The position numbers and the translations under genes were made by a program. From Alcaligenaceae bacterium (GTDB lineage Bacteria > Pseudomonadota > Gammaproteobacteria > Burkholderiales > Burkholderiaceae_B), in assembly GCA_013416485.1 (NCBI GenBank), contig JACCEO010000004.1, positions 209,329 to 273,328 on the forward strand: a stretch of 64,000 nucleotides of DNA. Reading direction: 5' to 3'. Under the pieces are notes generated by a model. That model was not told the DNA's origin and did not search any database. It worked only from the letters and a program-made list of their open reading frames with translations. Each line of letters opens with the position of its first letter. Position 1 is the stretch's first letter. Shown one piece after another: positions 45,101 through 54,787 of this stretch.

Positions 45101-46189
45101 ATGAAATTACTACGAAACGCTTTAGTTGCAGCAGCACTGGTGCCCGCACTGGCCTTGTCGACGCAAACTTTGGCCGCTGATGCCAAAGATCCTTTAAAAA
45201 TCGGTTTTGTTTATGTAAGTCCTATCGGTGAGGCAGGCTGGACGTGGCAGCAAGATATCGGCCGCAAGGAAATGGAGCAGGCACTGGGCGATAAAATCAA
45301 GACTCAGTACGTTGAGGATGTTCCTGAAGGTGCCGACGCTGAACGCGTTATTCGTGATCTAGCGCAGCAAGGGAATAAATTAATTTTTACCACATCGTTT
45401 GGCTATATGAACCCCACCCTCAAGGTGGCTAAACAGTTCCCTGACGTCAAGTTTGTGCACTCCACCGGCTATAAAACAGCACCTAACGTAGCCACAACTA
45501 ACTCGCGCTTCTACGAAGCACGTTACTTGGCAGGTATTGTCGCTGGAAAAATGACCACATCCAACATTGCTGGTTATGTAGGCGCCTTCCCAATTCCTGA
45601 AGTCTTGCAAGGTATTAATGCGTTTACGCGTGGGCTGCGCAGCGTGAACCCTGATGCCGAAGTACGTGTGATCTGGGTAAATAGCTGGTTTGATCCCGGT
45701 AAGGAACGTGACGCGGCACTGGCCTTAATGGGCCAAGGCGCTGACGTAGTTACTCACCACACTGACTCTACTGCCACAGTGCAGGCAGCTGAAGAAAAGG
45801 GTAAATATGCCCTGGCCTATCACTCCGACATGAGCAAATTCGGTCCTAACGCGCAATTGGCTGCAGTTACCCACCACTGGGGTAAATACTTCACCAAAGA
45901 AGCCACCGATGTTTTGGATGGTACTTGGAAGTCTGACAGCACCTGGGGCGGTATCAAGGCAGGTATGGCTGCATTGGAAGGTTTTGGCCCAGCGGTAAAT
46001 GACGACCTGCGTAAGTTAGTCGCTGAAAAGCAGGCTGAAATTGTTGCCGGTACTTTGGCACCGTTTGCCGGTCCCATTACAGATAATGAAGGGAAGGTTC
46101 AGCTAGAGTCTGGTGTTTTGGATGACGACGGCTTGAATAAAATGAATTACTACGTTCAAGGCGTGGCAGGTAAATTGCCTACCAAATAA
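45101..46189 (+). CDS. BMP-family ABC transporter substrate-binding protein
   Basis: Protein of 362 residues with a cleavable signal peptide (MKLLRNALVAAALVPALALS, cut near LAA/D). The mature part starts LKIGFVYVSPIGEAGWTWQQDIG and contains FTTSFGYMNPTLKVAKQFPDVKF in pieces, typical of the PnrA/BmpA group that binds purine nucleosides or related bases. No lipobox, so it is a soluble periplasmic protein. Last gene of the operon, closed by a strong terminator. Substrate is inferred from family only. Confidence 0.92.
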   Translation: MKLLRNALVAAALVPALALSTQTLAADAKDPLKIGFVYVSPIGEAGWTWQQDIGRKEMEQALGDKIKTQYVEDVPEGADAERVIRDLAQQGNKLIFTTSFGYMNPTLKVAKQFPDVKFVHSTGYKTAPNVATTNSRFYEARYLAGIVAGKMTTSNIAGYVGAFPIPEVLQGINAFTRGLRSVNPDAEVRVIWVNSWFDPGKERDAALALMGQGADVVTHHTDSTATVQAAEEKGKYALAYHSDMSKFGPNAQLAAVTHHWGKYFTKEATDVLDGTWKSDSTWGGIKAGMAALEGFGPAVNDDLRKLVAEKQAEIVAGTLAPFAGPITDNEGKVQLESGVLDDDGLNKMNYYVQGVAGKLPTK

Positions 46190-46221
46190 GTAGCCATACA
46201 GTTACTGCTTAAACGTTAAGT

Positions 46222-46257
46222 ACGCCGCCCTTATTTTTTTAGGGGCGGCGTTTTTTT
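46222..46257 (+). terminator. Rho-independent terminator of the BMP-type ABC operon
   Basis: CGCCGCCC (46223-46230) pairs with GGGCGGCG (46243-46250), followed by seven T. The T tract overlaps the stop codon of the convergent thioesterase gene. Confidence 0.92.
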
Positions 46258-46696
46258 ATGTACTGGACTTGGGTAAAGACCAAGTGCTAATGGCGTGTGC
46301 TACGGGTTCGCCGCCTGCCGCGGGAACCAATGAGACTTCGCCAGCTGCTAAACGACCTGTTTTTACAATTTTGCAATTGGCCAGTACGCCGCCAGGAGGG
46401 GATTTACGCAAGAAGTTGATGCTTAGACTGGCGGTGACGGCTGCGGCATTACCTGTGGCCCCTACAACGGCAGCATATAGTGCCAGATCGGCCAAGCCCA
46501 TTAGCATGGGGCCTGCGATCATACCGCCCAAGCGCTGATGCGATGTACGTTCGGGCAATAGTAGTACGGAAGTGCCGTGGCCTATTTCTATGATTTCTAT
46601 TTCTAATAACTCTGAAAAAGGATGGGCGTCTTTTAGTAGCTGTTTAAAACCATCGACAGTAATGCAGGCTGGGTTATTGCTAGTGAGTATTGTCAT
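46256..46696 (-). CDS. PaaI-type hotdog thioesterase
   Basis: Protein of 146 residues with a single hotdog fold: a helix region containing HQRLGGMIAGPMLMGLADLALYAAV (here preceded by SVLLLPERTS) and the strand TASLSINFLRKSPPGGVL. Most PaaI relatives hydrolyse acyl-CoA; a catalytic Asp is seen in GLADLALY. The specific substrate is unknown. It stands alone between a convergent ABC operon and the divergent copper chaperone gene. Confidence 0.85.
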   Translation of the reverse strand: MTILTSNNPACITVDGFKQLLKDAHPFSELLEIEIIEIGHGTSVLLLPERTSHQRLGGMIAGPMLMGLADLALYAAVVGATGNAAAVTASLSINFLRKSPPGGVLANCKIVKTGRLAAGEVSLVPAAGGEPVAHAISTWSLPKSST

Positions 46697-46913
46697 ATTG
46701 TATTTTTATGTGGTGTCTAAAGGCTGTGCAAGCCAGTATAACGAAGCTTATCCTGTAGTACACTTTGCATTGATGAATAGGCCTATCTGTTGCAACATAC
46801 ACAACAGCGATTAGTGCCTATGGGATATTGCCTGTTGCCCGACAAGGGCACCTCCTGTGTACAGGCAACTCACGGATTGAATGCACACCTGGTTTTCTAC
46901 ACATGGAGTAGTT

Positions 46914-47432
46914 ATGAAGAAAGTAGTACTGATGGGTTTTTTAGGGTTGGCTAGCGCATCGTTGACCGTAGCAGCTGCTAATGAAGGGCATATGAAGCAT
47001 CATGCTCAGGCAGGTGAGCAGCACCCTGCAACTGCTACCGCTGATGCGCCTGTTTCCCAGGATGTGACAATATCGTCTTGTTGGATACGCTCTTTACCTT
47101 TACCTGCACCTTCTGCAGGATATTTCATGGTGAAAAACTCGGGTGCCCAAGCCGTTAAGTTGGTGGGTGCTGCCTCAGAGTCTTATGGCATGGTTATGTT
47201 GCACCAGACTACTCACGAAGATGGCTTAAGCAAAATGTCCATGGCACATGCCATCGATATTCCTGCCGGCAGTGAACTGGAGTTCAAACCAGGTGGCTAC
47301 CACGCCATGCTGGAAAAACCGCATACAACAATTACGGTAGGCAGTACCGTAACAATGGACTTTCTACTAGACAATGGACAAAAGGCCAGCGCTCAGTGTG
47401 AGGTGAAACCGGCCAATACCAAAGCACACTAA
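46914..47432 (+). CDS. Periplasmic copper chaperone PCuAC
   Basis: Protein of 172 residues with signal peptide (KKVVLMGFLGLASASLTVAAA) and a His/Met-rich N-terminus (EGHMKHHAQAGEQHP). The PCu(A)C copper site H...M...HxM is visible as MLHQTTHEDGLSKMSM and GGYHAMLEKP. It delivers Cu(I) to the CuA or CuB site of cytochrome c oxidase. ATG 46914 has GGAG upstream. An Sco partner is not in the window. Confidence 0.88.
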   Translation: MKKVVLMGFLGLASASLTVAAANEGHMKHHAQAGEQHPATATADAPVSQDVTISSCWIRSLPLPAPSAGYFMVKNSGAQAVKLVGAASESYGMVMLHQTTHEDGLSKMSMAHAIDIPAGSELEFKPGGYHAMLEKPHTTITVGSTVTMDFLLDNGQKASAQCEVKPANTKAH

Positions 47433-47466
47433 GTGCAAAAAATGTAGCGTAGCAGGCCAGTAACAC

Positions 47467-47515
47467 TACCCCCATAAACTTGGAGCAGTATCCAGGGTTG
47501 TGGGGGTAATTTATT
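47467..47515. terminator. Hairpin between the copper chaperone and cpoB
   Basis: TACCCCCA (47467-47474) pairs with TGGGGGTA (47501-47508); a nested CTTGG/CCAGG stem sits inside. The plus strand continues ATTTATT. It separates convergent genes and could terminate both, though neither T tract is strong. Confidence 0.55.
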
Positions 47516-47524
47516 GGTAGTGCT

Positions 47525-48211
47525 CTATAGTAGTTTTAAGCGACTTTTTGCTGTTTCGGCTGCCGACGTCTGTGGGTAGTCTTTGACGATTTTTTGCAGG
47601 CTGGCTTTGGCGCCTGCCAGATTGTTGAGTTCTATTTGACTGGCTGCTATCACCAGTAAGGCATCTGCTGCCCTGGGGTCTTGGGGCGTAGTACTGACCA
47701 GTTCTTGTAGGCCTGAAATAGCACCTTTGAAGTCTTTACTGGCATAACGGCTACTGCCTTGGTAAAAACGTGCTTCAGGGGCTAGTTGGCTGTTCGGATA
47801 GGCTTCTAGGAAGGTCTGAAAGGCACTGGCTGCCTCTTGGTACTTACCGCTGCGGAACAAGCCTATCGGGCCTTCATAGGCAGCTTGCTCTTGGGGGTCG
47901 GCTACTTGGGTGGAACTACCTGCTGCCTGGTCTTGGCCTGCACCTTTGCTCAGGTTAGATTCCCAATTCAATTTTTCTAACTGACCACGCATGGACGCCA
48001 TTTCGTGTTGTAACGTCTCCATTTGATCGGCAAGCAGTAGGCGTGCTTGGCGATTTTGCTCGGTCATTTGCTGTATTTGGGCGCGTAAATCCAGAATAGC
48101 ACGACGGGCTTCGTCATCGGCAAATGCATATGCAGGTGCGACAAGCATGGTCGACACGGCAATGGTAGTAGCTAACAAAGTAGTGCGCATAGATAAGGGC
48201 AAGACGCTCAT
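47525..48211 (-). CDS. cpoB: Cell-division coordinator CpoB (YbgF)
   Basis: Periplasmic protein of 228 residues: signal peptide (cleavage near APAYA/F), a coiled coil (DEARRAILDLRAQIQQM onward, about residues 33-80), and C-terminal TPR repeats (GLFRSGKYQEAASAF, YPNSQLAPEARFYQG, YPQTSAAETAKSRL). CpoB links PBP1B with the Tol machine at division. Start at 48211 is favoured by GGAA 7-10 nt upstream; an ATG 12 nt earlier is possible. Last gene of the tol-pal cluster. Confidence 0.92.
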   Translation of the reverse strand: MSVLPLSMRTTLLATTIAVSTMLVAPAYAFADDEARRAILDLRAQIQQMTEQNRQARLLLADQMETLQHEMASMRGQLEKLNWESNLSKGAGQDQAAGSSTQVADPQEQAAYEGPIGLFRSGKYQEAASAFQTFLEAYPNSQLAPEARFYQGSSRYASKDFKGAISGLQELVSTTPQDPRAADALLVIAASQIELNNLAGAKASLQKIVKDYPQTSAAETAKSRLKLL

Positions 48212-48280
48212 GGTGGTTTCCATTAAAAAACGCCGAGACGACACTGCCGCCACGGCGTTAGAGTACACAGCGGTCAGTGA

Positions 48281-48778
48281 TTACTGCTGATATACGATAT
48301 CGGCACGACGGTTTTCAGCAAAGTCGGCTTCGGTATTGCCCAAGGCTTTGGGACGCTCTTTACCAAAACTGATGGCTTCGATTTGACCGGCGCTAACACC
48401 CATCAGGGTCATCATACGTGCAACTGCTTCCGAACGGCGTTGGCCTAAGGCCAAGTTGTATTCGGTACCGCCGCGTGCATCGGCGTTACCTTCAATGCGT
48501 ATGCGTTGCTGACCATTGCTGGTCAGGTAGGAAGAGTGCATTTCGACGACGCTGCGATACTGGTCGGGCACAACATAGCTGTTGAAGTCAAAGTAAACCG
48601 AGCGCTGTTGGGCGAGTGGGCTTTGCGGGTTGAACGGGTCCATGATTTGCCCTGTGCTTGTCGAACCTGAGCCGTCAGCCGTTCCGGTGCCGGATTGGTC
48701 TAAAGGCACAGAGCTACAAGCAGCCAAGGTGGCAGCAAATGCAGCGATAGTAAGGCTTCTTGCGATGCGCGAGCTCAT
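48281..48778 (-). CDS. pal: Peptidoglycan-associated lipoprotein Pal
   Basis: Lipoprotein of 165 residues. Lipobox LAAC (cysteine near residue 21) then a Gly/Ser-rich linker and an OmpA-like domain with VYFDFNSYVV, IEGNADARGGTEYNLALGQRRSEAV and ENRRADIVYQ. The Asp and Arg that hold diaminopimelate are present. Start ATG 48778 with AAGGAA. It anchors the outer membrane to peptidoglycan and binds TolB. Confidence 0.96.
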   Translation of the reverse strand: MSSRIARSLTIAAFAATLAACSSVPLDQSGTGTADGSGSTSTGQIMDPFNPQSPLAQQRSVYFDFNSYVVPDQYRSVVEMHSSYLTSNGQQRIRIEGNADARGGTEYNLALGQRRSEAVARMMTLMGVSAGQIEAISFGKERPKALGNTEADFAENRRADIVYQQ

Positions 48779-48823
48779 TTTATTTCCTTTGAGAAGAGTC
48801 ACACTGAAATTAATCAATACACG

Positions 48824-50134
48824 TTAATTGGTAAAAGGACCCCAGACAGGCTCACGAACTTTGCCGTTCAGTGCTGATAATGTTTGGCGCACACGCCCAT
48901 CAACAGATGTTACAGCTAGAACACTACGCCCACCTTGGACGGAACTATATAAGACTTGCATTCCATTAGGGGCGAAACTTGGTGACTGGTCATCAGGACC
49001 AGCGGTTAGCAGCTGCTCTGAACCAGTAGCCATGTTTTGAACCGCGATACGGAAGGCACCGCCTCTACGTGTAACGTACACCAGGTTGTTTGTGTCTGGC
49101 GAGAGGGCAGGTGAGATATTGTAACCTCCATTAAAGGTAATGCGTTGGGCATCGCCTCCATTTAGTGGCACACGATAGATTTGAGGATTGCCACCACGGT
49201 CACTGGTGAAGACCAATGATTGACCATCAGGTGTGTATTTAGGTTCGGTATCTATCAGGGGTGAACGCATAACGCGACGCAGACCGGAGCCATCAGCATT
49301 GATAGTGTAGATCTGAGAAATACCGTCCTGGGACAGCACGATGGCTAATTGATTACCATTTGGTGACCAAGCAGGCGCACTGTTATTGCCTTTGAAGTTA
49401 GCCAAAGGAACGCGATTGCCAGTAGCCAAGGTTTGCTTGTAGATAACGGGCTTGTTCAGTTCGAAGCTGACATAGGCTAAATGTTTGCCATCAGGTGACC
49501 AAGCGGGGGAAATAATCGAGTGCTTGGAACGCAGCATAACCTGTGGATTTTGACCGTCAGCATCTGCAATTTGTAACTCATAGCTGTTGCCCGTTTGCAA
49601 CACATAAGCAATACGGGTAGAAAATACACCACGTACGCCAGTGATTTTCTCATAAATTCGATCAGCGATTTGATGAGAAATACGACGTAATTCTTTTTCA
49701 GTACCACTGAAGGCAACACCATCAAGTTGGGTTTTGCGCACGGCATCCACTAAACGATAGCTGACGTTGTATTGGCCAGCTGACTGGGTCACAGAACCAT
49801 AGGCGAGGTAGTCAGCGCCACGATTATTCCAGTCATCGTAGGCGATGGTGCTTTCTGTGCTTAGATTGCTGCCTGTGGCGTTGATCAGACGAAATTGACC
49901 TGAGCGGGTCAAGTCTGCACGTATCACATCGCCTATTAGTTGGCCTTGTGGATCACCAGAGAAATCGGCAATCGCAATTGGGTATTGTGTGGCGCCGACG
50001 CCAGAGATATCGACGCGTAGTTGGGCTATAGCATTTTGGCTAAGTCCCAAGCTAAATACTAGGGCAAATAGCCCCAGTAGCCATGTTCGCCACCATAAGG
50101 CGGGCGCAATACTCGCAGGAGTAAGAGTGTTCAT
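48824..50134 (-). CDS. tolB: Tol-Pal system beta-propeller protein TolB
   Basis: Protein of 436 residues: signal peptide ending near AIA/Q, an N-terminal TolB domain (about residues 40-170), then a six-bladed propeller with repeated PAWSPDGKHLAYVSFE, PAWSPNGNQLAIVLS, PKYTPDGQSLVFTSDRGG units. Periplasmic partner of Pal and TolA. It lies 45 bp before pal and 11 bp after tolA on the same strand. Confidence 0.97.
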   Translation of the reverse strand: MNTLTPASIAPALWWRTWLLGLFALVFSLGLSQNAIAQLRVDISGVGATQYPIAIADFSGDPQGQLIGDVIRADLTRSGQFRLINATGSNLSTESTIAYDDWNNRGADYLAYGSVTQSAGQYNVSYRLVDAVRKTQLDGVAFSGTEKELRRISHQIADRIYEKITGVRGVFSTRIAYVLQTGNSYELQIADADGQNPQVMLRSKHSIISPAWSPDGKHLAYVSFELNKPVIYKQTLATGNRVPLANFKGNNSAPAWSPNGNQLAIVLSQDGISQIYTINADGSGLRRVMRSPLIDTEPKYTPDGQSLVFTSDRGGNPQIYRVPLNGGDAQRITFNGGYNISPALSPDTNNLVYVTRRGGAFRIAVQNMATGSEQLLTAGPDDQSPSFAPNGMQVLYSSVQGGRSVLAVTSVDGRVRQTLSALNGKVREPVWGPFTN

Positions 50135-50145
50135 AGTGTGATCTC

Positions 50146-51330
50146 CTATTGGTCGTACATTCGGTAATCACCGTCGATATAAGACGGGTATTTGCCGCTA
50201 GGTGGTTTGGGGAATTTACAAGCTTCTAAGCCCTTCTTGACGGCAGCATCAAAGCGCGAGTCGCCCGAGGATCTTTTGACGATGGCTTGTTCTACTAATC
50301 CGTTGGCGCTGAGATTGACTCGGTATTGTACTGTTGGGTTCGCGCGCCCTTGGCGTGGCGGCACATTGAAAATTACACCCGGCTTGACGCAGCGTCGTAC
50401 AGCGGATGCATAACCGTCATCGCCACCACCACCGCCAGTTTGGTTGCGGGTGTCAGTGCCGCCAGGTAAACCGGCCACGCCCAGAGCATCACCTCGCATG
50501 GCACGCTTCAGAGCCTCTTGTTTTTCAGCGGCGGCTTTAGCGGCAGCTTCTTTTTTGGCCGCAGCATCCTTTGCAGCCTTTTCGGCCGCTGCTTTGTCAG
50601 CAGCGGCTTTTGCAGCAGCTACTTTTTCAGCAGCCGCCTTTTCAGCTGCAGCCTTTTCAGCGGCTGCTTTCTCTGTGGCGGCTTTTTGTTCAGCTTCTTT
50701 CTTGGCTTGTTCTAGCTTAGCGGTTTCTTGGCGTTTTTTCTCGGCCTCTGCTTTGCGCTCAGCGTCTTTGCGTTCTTGTTCCTTACGTTCAGCTTCTGCT
50801 TTTTGTTCAGCGGCTGCTTTTTCTTTGGCTTGTTTTTCAGCCAGAGCTAATTCAGCAGCTTTTTTTTCAGCCGCTAACTGTTCTGCTTTCTCTTTTTTTG
50901 CACGTTCTTCACGGGCTTTAGCCAGAGCGATTTCTGGATCTGGCTGCGGCTCAGGGTCGGGCACTGGCGGGGCAACCGCAGCGGGCGGCGGCTCGACAGC
51001 AGGCTCTGGCTCGGGTAATGGCTCTGGTGCTTTCTGAGGCTCGGGTGGCGTGGGCTCAGGTTCGGGCTCAGCCTGTACAGGTGGCTCAGGTGTATCTGGC
51101 TCGTCAACCGGTGAGTCTGGTTCCAGTTCACCTGCATCTGGAACATCTCCTGAGGCCCATAGTTCGACTTGAACGGGGTTGGGCGTGTTGGGCGCTGTAG
51201 CCAGGCCTAGCAACATAATAATCAGGATGGCAGCATGTATTGCGACAGCGTAGGCCAGCCCGCGTCGCTGATCCTTTTGTTCAGGGGTACGCTTGTGGGT
51301 GTTGCCAGAGGTGGAGTATGTGTGCTTCAT
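50146..51330 (-). CDS. tolA: Tol-Pal energy-transducing protein TolA
   Basis: Protein of 394 residues. One N-terminal membrane helix (YAVAIHAAILIIMLLGLA), a Pro/Glu-rich segment (about residues 60-130), a long Ala/Lys/Glu helix of AAEKA- and AEQK-type repeats (about 135-275), then the C-terminal domain with YASAVRRCVKPGVIF and the TonB-like YRVNLSANGLVEQAIVKRSSGDSRFDAAV. It spans the periplasm to reach TolB and Pal. The repeats make this region low in complexity. Confidence 0.96.
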   Translation of the reverse strand: MKHTYSTSGNTHKRTPEQKDQRRGLAYAVAIHAAILIIMLLGLATAPNTPNPVQVELWASGDVPDAGELEPDSPVDEPDTPEPPVQAEPEPEPTPPEPQKAPEPLPEPEPAVEPPPAAVAPPVPDPEPQPDPEIALAKAREERAKKEKAEQLAAEKKAAELALAEKQAKEKAAAEQKAEAERKEQERKDAERKAEAEKKRQETAKLEQAKKEAEQKAATEKAAAEKAAAEKAAAEKVAAAKAAADKAAAEKAAKDAAAKKEAAAKAAAEKQEALKRAMRGDALGVAGLPGGTDTRNQTGGGGGDDGYASAVRRCVKPGVIFNVPPRQGRANPTVQYRVNLSANGLVEQAIVKRSSGDSRFDAAVKKGLEACKFPKPPSGKYPSYIDGDYRMYDQ

Positions 51331-51375
51331 CGCGTTGCTTGCATGGATCGGTATCGCATCCTGTGCGGTATTCGC

Positions 51376-51858
51376 CTATTTTTTCTTAGGAGTAGTAGTG
51401 GGTTCTGCAACGAGCGGCGTTGCCGGTTCAGTTTCGCCGACTTGGTCTACTAACAAACCTAGGCGGGTTACTCCGCTACTGCGTAATTGGTCCATGATTT
51501 TCATTACGTTTTCATAGGGTACGCGTCCATCGGCAGCAATGACTACCGGGGTATCTACGGTAATCCGTGAGCCGACTTCGGTTAGTAGATTCTCGGGGGC
51601 GATAGGAACAAACTCGGCTCCGGCATTGCGCATGCGCAATGAAATCAGGCCGTCTTGGTTAAGTTGGACCTCTAGTGGTGCTACTGGGACTTCAGCCGCC
51701 TGGCCTACTGTGGGCAAGTTAACCAGTCCCGGTGTAATCATGGGGGCTGTCACCATGAAAATAACCAGCAGCACCAGCATGACGTCAATATAGGGCACGA
51801 CGTTAATGTCATTTTGCAAGCGGCGAGATCGGCGGCCACTGCCGCGTATGGATGGCAT
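51376..51858 (-). CDS. tolR: Tol-Pal proton-channel subunit TolR
   Basis: ExbD/TolR family protein of 160 residues with one membrane helix; the essential Asp is in NVVPYIDVMLVLLVIFMVTAP. A periplasmic domain follows, with a Pro/Thr/Lys tail. Its start overlaps tolQ by one base. Confidence 0.96.
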   Translation of the reverse strand: MPSIRGSGRRSRRLQNDINVVPYIDVMLVLLVIFMVTAPMITPGLVNLPTVGQAAEVPVAPLEVQLNQDGLISLRMRNAGAEFVPIAPENLLTEVGSRITVDTPVVIAADGRVPYENVMKIMDQLRSSGVTRLGLLVDQVGETEPATPLVAEPTTTPKKK

Positions 51859-52529
51859 TAACGCACCTGCCGTTGCAATATGTTCAGAAACTCGTCGATG
51901 AAGCTATCGAAACGTATGGATAGTCTGTCAATCTGGTTGGTGTAGCGGTTATAAGCGATGACCGCAGGGATGGCAGCGAACAGACCAATTGCGGTGGCAA
52001 TCAGGGCTTCGGCAATACCAGGCGCAACAGCGGAAAGGGTGGCTTGTTGCATACCAGACAGGCCAATAAAAGCATGCATGATGCCCCATACGGTGCCCAG
52101 TAAGCCTATGTATGGGCTGACCGAGCCAGCGGATGCCAGAAAACTAAGGTTGGATTCCAGAGAGTCCATTTCACGTTGGTAAGTGGCTCGCATGGCACGG
52201 CGTGGGCCATCAAGCACGGCGTCGCCAGTTGTGTTGCGCCGGGCTTTGACGAACTCTGTCATGCCTGCGTCAAAGATGCGTGCCAATGGCCCATGCTCGT
52301 CCCTACGGCTAGCAATGGTTTGCTGCAGTACAGACAAGTCACCACCTGCCCAGAAGTCATCTTCGAAGCGGCTGGTTTGTTCGTTGGTTCGTTTAAGCGT
52401 GGCGCGCTTACTGAAGATATACGTCCACGACAGCACGGATATACCAATTAACACCAGCATAACAAGTTGAACAGGGATGCTGGCATCCAGTAGCAGGGTA
52501 AGTAACGACAGGTCGCTAGAGGCTTCCAT
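51858..52529 (-). CDS. tolQ: Tol-Pal proton-channel subunit TolQ
   Basis: ExbB/TolQ family protein of 223 residues with three membrane helices. Conserved parts are FLASAGSVSPYIGLLGTVWGIMHAF and AVAPGIAEALIATAIGLFAAIPAVIAYNRY (given here only as landmarks at about residues 130-205). It forms the motor with TolR. It lies 2 bp after ybgC. Confidence 0.96.
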   Translation of the reverse strand: MEASSDLSLLTLLLDASIPVQLVMLVLIGISVLSWTYIFSKRATLKRTNEQTSRFEDDFWAGGDLSVLQQTIASRRDEHGPLARIFDAGMTEFVKARRNTTGDAVLDGPRRAMRATYQREMDSLESNLSFLASAGSVSPYIGLLGTVWGIMHAFIGLSGMQQATLSAVAPGIAEALIATAIGLFAAIPAVIAYNRYTNQIDRLSIRFDSFIDEFLNILQRQVR

Positions 52530-52531
52530 GG

Positions 52532-52981
52532 TTATTTCTGAGCCTTTTCCAGTAAATTTTTAAGGTGAGCCGGCATTGCTGCCGGTTTGAGGGTGGTGGT
52601 ATCCACGCTACAGACTTGGATAGTACTTGCGCACAAAAGTTCGCCATCGCGCATGGCAGTTTGAGCGAAAGTGATAGAAGCGCGACCTAAACGAGCAATG
52701 GTGCTGTTTATCTGCAGCATGTCATCCAATCGCGCTGGTTGGTAATATTGTATGGCAACATCTTTAACTACAAACATTCGTTGGTCGCGTAGAGCAAGTT
52801 CGGAATTGGTCACACCCAAACGACGCAGCCATTCAGTACGCGCCCGCTCAAAAAACTTCAGGTAATTAGCATAAAACACCACGCCACCTGCGTCGGTGTC
52901 CTCGTAATATACGCGAATATCCCAGTGAGGCAGGGGCGGGTGACTACTAATAGACATGTCTTTCGTTAAAGGGTGTGACAT
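52532..52981 (-). CDS. ybgC: Tol-Pal-associated acyl-CoA thioesterase YbgC
   Basis: Hotdog thioesterase of 149 residues with the 4HBT active-site stretch VYYEDTDAGGVVFYANYLKFFERARTEWLR (catalytic Asp in DTDAGG). It heads the tol-pal cluster, as in most proteobacteria, and lies 8 bp after proS, so proS may be in the same transcript. Confidence 0.95.
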   Translation of the reverse strand: MSHPLTKDMSISSHPPLPHWDIRVYYEDTDAGGVVFYANYLKFFERARTEWLRRLGVTNSELALRDQRMFVVKDVAIQYYQPARLDDMLQINSTIARLGRASITFAQTAMRDGELLCASTIQVCSVDTTTLKPAAMPAHLKNLLEKAQK

Positions 52982-52989
52982 TGTTAGCG

Positions 52990-54723
52990 TTATAGTGATT
53001 TCAATTGATCTATTACATAGGTGATGCCGTCTGCCACTGCCACCTGAGTCGCGCTAGTGGCACGTCGAGTTTGCACTTCGATTTCACCGTTTTTAAGTCC
53101 GCGATCACCGACAGTAATACGCAGTGGTACGCCTATCAGCTCCCAGTCGGCAAACATGATGCCAGGACGAGTGTCTCTGTCATCTAGGATCACATCAACG
53201 CCAGCCGCTTTCAGTTGTTCATAAAGTGTCAGTGCCGTGTTGCGTACAGTTTCACTTTTATTCCAGCCCATAGGGCAAATGACAACTTCAAAAGGCGCAA
53301 TAGCGCGCGGCCAGATAATGCCTTTGTCATCGTGATTTTGCTCGATGGCTGCTGCTGCGATACGACTAATGCCTATGCCATAACAACCCATTTGTAGCGT
53401 AGCGGGTTTGCCGTCTGTTTCCAGGAAGGTCGCACCCAGCGCTTTTGAGTATTTGTCGCCTAGGAAGAAAACGTGGCCTACTTCTATGCCGCGCTGTATG
53501 GCTAAGGTGCCCCCTTCAGGATCGGGGTCGCCCATAACGACGTTGCGCAGGTCGGCCACTATGGGCTCAGGTAGATCACGTCCCCAATTAGCACCTGTGT
53601 AATGGTAGCCAGCGTCATTGGCACCACAAATAAAGTCGCTCATGTGGGCTACGGTAGTGTCGGCAATCACGGTGACAGGCTTTACAGGGTTGATGGGGCC
53701 TAGATAACCAGGCACACAACCAAAGACGTCCACAATTTCGTCTTCACTGGCAAAGCGATAGCCATGCTCAAAGCCAGGTAGCTTACCGGTTTTGATTTCG
53801 TTCAGTTCATGGTCTCCACGCAGCAATAGCAGCCAGATGGTTACCTTGGGTTGTTCGGGGCTGCCGTCAGTGGCCAGTACTATCGATTTGACGGTGGAAC
53901 TTAAGGGTTGGTCTAATTGTTGGGCGACCAGTTCACATTTTGGTGCGTCGGGCGTGGCTGTTTTAGTCAGTATTTGATTGGCGGCGCCGCGTGCAGGAAT
54001 TAAGCAGGGGGCAGTGGCCAGCTCAATATTGGCAGCATATTGTGACTCTGGGTTGTACACAATCAAGTCTTCACCGGTATCAGCAATCACTTGAAATTCG
54101 TGGCTGCGGGAACCACCTATAGAGCCTGTGTCAGCGGCAACGGCACGAAAGGTCAAGCCCAAACGTTCAAAAATTCGCATGTAGGCGTCAAACATAACGT
54201 CGTAGCTGGTTTGTGCCGAGGCTTCATCACGGTCAAACGAATACGCGTCTTTCATGGTGAATTCACGGCCACGCATTAGACCAAAGCGTGGACGTCGCTC
54301 GTCGCGAAATTTGGTTTGTATGTGGTAGAAATTTAGTGGCAATTGGCGCCAGCTATGAATTTCATTACGCGCGATATCTGTAATGACCTCTTCCGATGTG
54401 GGCTGCAGTACAAAGTCGCGCTGGTGGCGGTCTTTTATGCGTAAGAGTTCAGAGCCGTATTCTTCCCAGCGTCCTGACTCCACCCAAAGCTCGGCGGGCT
54501 GAACCACTGGCATTAAGAGCTCGATCGCATCAGCCTGATTCATTTCTTCGCGGACTATGGCTTCTATTTTGCGCAATACCTTCAGTCCTAGGGGCATATA
54601 GGTGTAGATACCGCCTGCGGCTTTACGGATCATTCCAGCGCGGGTCATGAGCTGGTGGCTTTGGACCTCGGCTTCTGCCGGGGCTTCTTTCATGGTGTTA
54701 ATGTGATACTTACTTGCTTGCAT
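52990..54723 (-). CDS. proS: Prolyl-tRNA synthetase
   Basis: Class II synthetase of 577 residues, the bacterial type with an editing (INS) domain between motifs 2 and 3. Motif landmarks: [15 protein letters not shown] segment ([11 protein letters not shown]), TSEEVITD, the [25 protein letters not shown] region, the INS domain at about residues 230-395, and the C-terminal CPMGW anticodon-binding domain. Start [15 protein letters not shown] matches family N-termini. Confidence 0.97.
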   Translation of the reverse strand: MQASKYHINTMKEAPAEAEVQSHQLMTRAGMIRKAAGGIYTYMPLGLKVLRKIEAIVREEMNQADAIELLMPVVQPAELWVESGRWEEYGSELLRIKDRHQRDFVLQPTSEEVITDIARNEIHSWRQLPLNFYHIQTKFRDERRPRFGLMRGREFTMKDAYSFDRDEASAQTSYDVMFDAYMRIFERLGLTFRAVAADTGSIGGSRSHEFQVIADTGEDLIVYNPESQYAANIELATAPCLIPARGAANQILTKTATPDAPKCELVAQQLDQPLSSTVKSIVLATDGSPEQPKVTIWLLLLRGDHELNEIKTGKLPGFEHGYRFASEDEIVDVFGCVPGYLGPINPVKPVTVIADTTVAHMSDFICGANDAGYHYTGANWGRDLPEPIVADLRNVVMGDPDPEGGTLAIQRGIEVGHVFFLGDKYSKALGATFLETDGKPATLQMGCYGIGISRIAAAAIEQNHDDKGIIWPRAIAPFEVVICPMGWNKSETVRNTALTLYEQLKAAGVDVILDDRDTRPGIMFADWELIGVPLRITVGDRGLKNGEIEVQTRRATSATQVAVADGITYVIDQLKSL

Positions 54724-54787
54724 GGTAGAGATCTCGACAGATACGTATAATCAAAGGTAATTGTATTGAATTCGTTTGGGGTGGCCT

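Noticed and set aside
50444..51037. Ala/Ser-rich open frame of 197 residues on the plus strand
   Set aside because: It is the reverse of the tolA Ala/Lys/Glu repeats; low complexity keeps the opposite strand open.
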